Below, one piece after another: positions 4,164 through 6,615 of a stretch of 6,615 nt of DNA; the first letter of the stretch is position 1, and every line of letters begins with the position of its first letter. The notes below the pieces were generated by a model. The model saw nothing but the letters and a program-made list of their open reading frames with translations, made no database searches and had not been told where the DNA came from. The position numbers and the translations under genes are program-made. Source of the DNA: a bacterium (lineage in GTDB: Bacteria > Myxococcota_A > Bradymonadia > UBA7976 > UBA1532); NCBI GenBank assembly GCA_030424955.1, contig JAUHVS010000334.1:1-6615 (forward strand), read 5' to 3'.

Positions 4164-6615
4164 CACAGCGAGTCCTGGGTGAAGTCGGTGTAGTAGATGT
4201 CGATCACGATGTCGTCGATGGCGCCCAGGTCGATGTCGCGGTTGACCGCTTCACTGCGCTGGTCGAGCACCAGGGCCCAGGCCGACTGCACGAAGGGCCG
4301 CTCCCGGAACCGGTAGCTGCGGTAGATGCTCCGCGTCGGGCCAGCGATGATGCCGTCGGCGCTGAACGCCCGGCCGTCGTCGCCGTTGAAGAACGGGTTC
4401 ATGACGGCGGTGCGCGGGGGGAAGGTGTAGAAGCGCCGATCGCCGTCGGTGCCCGACACCAGGCCCGTGCCCTGCTGCTGCAGGTACACCCGGGCCACCC
4501 CGTCCCCGCCCAGATCGCCGTGCAGGCCGACCTCCACGAACAGGATCTTGTGGTTGACCGTCAGCGGCGAGAGGCCGCCGAAGTCCGTCGAGAACGGCAG
4601 GCGAAGCGCCCCCGTCGGATCGAGGTTGCTGGGGTCCTTCAGCCGCTCGCGGCACAGGCCCACCCGCTCGCCCTCGCTGAGGATGCGGCTGTTGTCGCCC
4701 AGGCGCGGGATGTTGAAGATGTCGTTGCACAGCGAGATGCGGGCCACCCGGGTGTCGGGGTTGCCGAACTGCTGCTCGAAGTCGAAGAAGGCCTCGCGCA
4801 GGTCCTCGATGTAGCGCCGCAGGTTGATGTCCCCGCGATCCACCAGCCGCGCCAGGAACAGCGCCTCGCGGTCGGGGTACGAGCTGCCGGTGTAGTACTC
4901 GTAGGTCAGCGTCGCCTGCCACGCCGCGCGCAGGGCGACGTCGAAGCTCTGCTCCGCGTTGCGCACCGCGTCGTTCTTGTAGATCCGCTTGGTGGGATCG
5001 GCCTGGGCGCTGCTGGCGTCGATGCTCAGCTGGGTCGCGTCGGCCCACTCGGCCTCCAGCCGCAGGCGCTCGTTGGCCAACGCGCGCAGCTTCGACACCT
5101 GCACGTCCACCTCCCAGATGGCGTTGAGGGCGTCCAGCTTGGTCAGCAGGAACTCCCGCTCCATCTCACGCAGGGCGTACACCTGCTCCAGCTGCAGGTA
5201 GGCGCACTCGCGACCGATCGTGTAGGCCTCGTAGTCCCGCGCCTTGCGGCGGATCTCGGCCTGGCTCGTGAGGATCGTGGCTTCGAGGGTGGTGGTGGCG
5301 GCGAAGTGCACGCCCGCGGCCACCCCCCAGGTCGCGTTGGTGGCGGCCTTGAACACCGCCGTGAAGGGGTTCGGCTCGTCCGCCACGTCGTTGATGCGGC
5401 TCGTGAACTCGGTGGTGAAGTCCAGCAGCTTGTCGAGGATCGAGATGGTGAAGTTCATGCCGTCGATGCCGCCCTCGATGGCGTCGATGACACCCTGCGC
5501 CTGCAGGAAAACGCCGACGTCCTGGGCGATGAGGCCACACTGCTGGGCCACCTGCAGCTCGGCGTCTTGCATCGCCGCGAGGGCGTTGGCGGCCTCCTGG
5601 CGCACCCGGGTCACCATCAGCTCCGCGCCCTGAATGTCCCCCGCCTGCAGGTAATACTCACCGTTGCCAAGCTGGCCGCAGGGATCGCCCTCGACGGTCT
5701 CGGGCAGCCGATCCGCGTAGCGCGGGATGGCCGGGTAGATGCGCCCGTCGTCGCCCTGGAAGGTGCCGCAGATGGCGCCCAGGGCCTTCTCGTAGCTGTT
5801 GCGCTGGGTCACCAGCTCGTTGCGGAAGGCGGCCTCGTCGTTGTCGAACTCGCGGCGCTCGCCAATGGCGCGCGCCTCGTCCTGGGCCGCGAGCTCCAGG
5901 CGGTCCGTGGCCCGGCCGAGCATGATCTCGAAGCCGTTGACGTCGGCCTCATCCAACGCAGGGAAGGGCACGAAGCCCGGGGGCACGCCGAAGAAGTCGG
6001 TGTCGCTGCTCACCTGGGCGTGGCGGTCAGCCATCTCGAGCAGGGCCACCCGGTAGCGCACCTGCGCCTGGGCGACGGCCTGGCGCACCTGCGGCCTGGC
6101 CTGCTCGACCACCCGATCGGCGATGGCGTTGATGAGCGCCGTCAGGATCAGGCTCTCCTGGTGGGCGCGGGCGTAGGCGCGGCGGCTGACGGTGATCGCC
6201 AGATCCCGCTGGTTGAAGGTCTGGTAGCGCCGGGCGATCTCGCTGTAGACCCGAGCGCGCTGGGTGGAGGCGCGGATCACGGTCTCCAGCCAGGTGGTGA
6301 CCGTCTGCTCGCTGACGTACACCTCGGCGTTGCGGCCCACCGTCACGTTGCGCCACAGGGTGGGCGCCAGGCGATAGAACCGGCTCAGGGCCAGCTCATA
6401 GCTCTGGGCTGCGCGGTAGAGCTGGGTCATCTCGGTGCCCGCGATGCCCGACAGATCATCCCCGCCCGGCTCAAACTGCGAGCCCTCGAAGGCCTCGGGG
6501 CTCACGCCGCCCACCGCGTAGCGGGTGGTGTAGGCCCGGGTCAGGGCCTCGTCGCCCTGCATGATCACCAGCTCCGCGTACAGCCGCTCGAACCCGAACG
6601 CCAGGATGGGATCTG
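4163..6615 (-). CDS. Large helical protein with Tc-toxin A-like C-terminal half (5' end outside the window)
   Basis: The open frame enters from the right edge with no stop and ends at TGA 4165-4163, giving 816 visible residues (numbered from the codon at 6613-6611). Residues 1-200 are helical and TPR-like. Residues 225-370 contain long amphipathic helices. Residues 364-450 include a Gly/Ala-rich stretch (ATWGVAAGVHFAATTT near 427-442). Residues 448-525 are a charged coiled coil, 545-615 more helices, and about 670-816 a beta-rich domain ending in DDIVIDIYYTDF. This order (helix, small-residue hairpin, returning helix, terminal beta domain ending in a D-x-I/V-x-x-x-I-x-YT strand) matches what I recall of TcA subunits such as TcdA1: channel, shaft, TcB-binding domain. 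That is layout and motif similarity, not an alignment. There are few cysteines, and the N-terminus and any signal peptide are not visible. It could be a novel helical surface protein instead. It sits directly upstream of the lipoprotein gene and overlaps it by one base. The frame is certain; the family is moderate to low. Confidence 0.9.
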   Translation of the reverse strand, partial: DPILAFGFERLYAELVIMQGDEALTRAYTTRYAVGGVSPEAFEGSQFEPGGDDLSGIAGTEMTQLYRAAQSYELALSRFYRLAPTLWRNVTVGRNAEVYVSEQTVTTWLETVIRASTQRARVYSEIARRYQTFNQRDLAITVSRRAYARAHQESLILTALINAIADRVVEQARPQVRQAVAQAQVRYRVALLEMADRHAQVSSDTDFFGVPPGFVPFPALDEADVNGFEIMLGRATDRLELAAQDEARAIGERREFDNDEAAFRNELVTQRNSYEKALGAICGTFQGDDGRIYPAIPRYADRLPETVEGDPCGQLGNGEYYLQAGDIQGAELMVTRVRQEAANALAAMQDAELQVAQQCGLIAQDVGVFLQAQGVIDAIEGGIDGMNFTISILDKLLDFTTEFTSRINDVADEPNPFTAVFKAATNATWGVAAGVHFAATTTLEATILTSQAEIRRKARDYEAYTIGRECAYLQLEQVYALREMEREFLLTKLDALNAIWEVDVQVSKLRALANERLRLEAEWADATQLSIDASSAQADPTKRIYKNDAVRNAEQSFDVALRAAWQATLTYEYYTGSSYPDREALFLARLVDRGDINLRRYIEDLREAFFDFEQQFGNPDTRVARISLCNDIFNIPRLGDNSRILSEGERVGLCRERLKDPSNLDPTGALRLPFSTDFGGLSPLTVNHKILFVEVGLHGDLGGDGVARVYLQQQGTGLVSGTDGDRRFYTFPPRTAVMNPFFNGDDGRAFSADGIIAGPTRSIYRSYRFRERPFVQSAWALVLDQRSEAVNRDIDLGAIDDIVIDIYYTDFTQDSL
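4166..4606 (-). other. C-terminal beta-rich domain, TcB-binding-like
   Basis: Residues about 670-816 alternate short hydrophobic strands and Gly/Asp turns: KILFVEVGLHGDLGGDG, then VARVYLQQQ, then FVQSAWALVLDQ, and finally LGAIDDIVIDIYYTDF six residues before the stop. TcA subunits end in a beta domain whose last strand reads roughly S-D-(I/V)-(I/V)-L-H-(I/L)-R-Y-T, a few residues before the C-terminus. The final strand here fits that pattern in position and in the D, hydrophobic and YT residues. The match is from memory and needs a profile search. Confidence 0.4.
4173..4176 (-). promoter_or_regulatory. Ribosome binding site for ATG at 4163
   Basis: AGGA (4176-4173 on the minus strand) lies inside the end of the helical-protein gene. 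It is 9 bases before the ATG at 4163-4161, which overlaps the upstream TGA as TGATG. The arrangement favours translational coupling and supports the outermost start of the lipoprotein gene. Confidence 0.5.
5039..5272 (-). other. Predicted coiled coil (shaft-like helix)
   Basis: Residues about 448-525 of the helical protein are uninterrupted, charged and leucine-rich, with no proline or glycine for long spans. Examples are QAEIRRKARDYEAY and LEQVYALREMEREFLLTKLD, then VSKLRALANERLRLEAEW. This is the pattern of a long coiled-coil helix and would correspond to the returning shaft helix if the Tc-like reading is right. A heptad predictor was not run. Confidence 0.6.
5264..5524 (-). other. Helix-hairpin region with Gly/Ala-rich tip (candidate channel segment)
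   Basis: These are residues about 364-450 of the helical protein. A helix (DVGVFLQAQGVIDAIEGG) runs into a second helix (ISILDKLLDFTTEFTSRI), then an Asp/Pro-containing turn (DEPNPF), then a small-residue stretch (ATNATWGVAAGVHFAATTT). In TcA toxins a comparable hairpin between long helices lines the translocation channel. The segment is only mildly hydrophobic, so it would not be called a normal membrane helix. The assignment is inference. Confidence 0.4.

Noticed and set aside
186..4193. Long plus-strand open frame (1335 codons)
   Set aside because: Its translation is a low-complexity Ala/Arg/Val/Gly mix without motifs. It is exactly codon-opposed to the minus-strand gene, which has a signal peptide, Cys repeats and recognisable motifs.
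4100..4200. Terminator or promoter between the two genes
   Set aside because: The genes overlap by one base. I found no GC stem followed by a T run and no convincing -10/-35 pair.
4163..6568. GTG at 6568 or ATG at 6562 as the true start of the helical protein
   Set aside because: The frame stays open for 15 more codons to the window edge (DPILAFGFERLYAEL), with no signal peptide and no clear ribosome site. The gene almost certainly starts further to the right.

Overview
The window is very GC-rich and uses almost only codons ending in G or C. Its proteins are a long helical protein and a huge cysteine- and glycine-rich lipoprotein. This combination is typical of large-genome Myxococcota and relatives such as Haliangiales or Bradymonadales. 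That placement is inferred from style, not from a marker gene.

Both real genes lie on the minus strand and fill the whole window, and both run off its edges. From right to left, 6615 to 4163 holds the last 816 codons of a large, mostly alpha-helical protein. It ends in a beta-rich domain and resembles the C-terminal half of Tc-toxin A subunits (translocation hairpin, coiled shaft, TcB-binding end). Its TGA shares one base with the ATG of the next gene (TGATG at 4165-4161), so the two are probably translationally coupled.

From 4163 to 1 runs a second gene with 1387 codons visible and no stop in the window. It encodes a predicted lipoprotein with this order: signal peptide and lipobox; cysteine-rich repeats; an unclassified central domain with an EF-hand-like loop; a MopE-like metal-binding motif; a DUF1565-like beta-helix start; a glycine-rich, partly collagen-like stretch; a second cysteine-rich block; and, in the last ~34 residues, the beginning of what looks like an HtrA/DegP PDZ domain. 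Because it has no stop in the window, this gene is easily missed. A 1335-codon antisense frame on the plus strand (186-4193) can be mistaken for the gene.

The two products are probably exported together: a lipid-anchored, disulfide-rich surface protein and a long helical partner with Tc-like architecture. A joint role at the cell surface is inference. The oddest points are the PDZ-like segment at the left edge, which has no protease domain in front of it and lies where codon use shifts, and the Tc-A-like layout next to a lipoprotein gene. I see no RNA gene, CRISPR array, insertion sequence or terminator, and there is no intergenic space.
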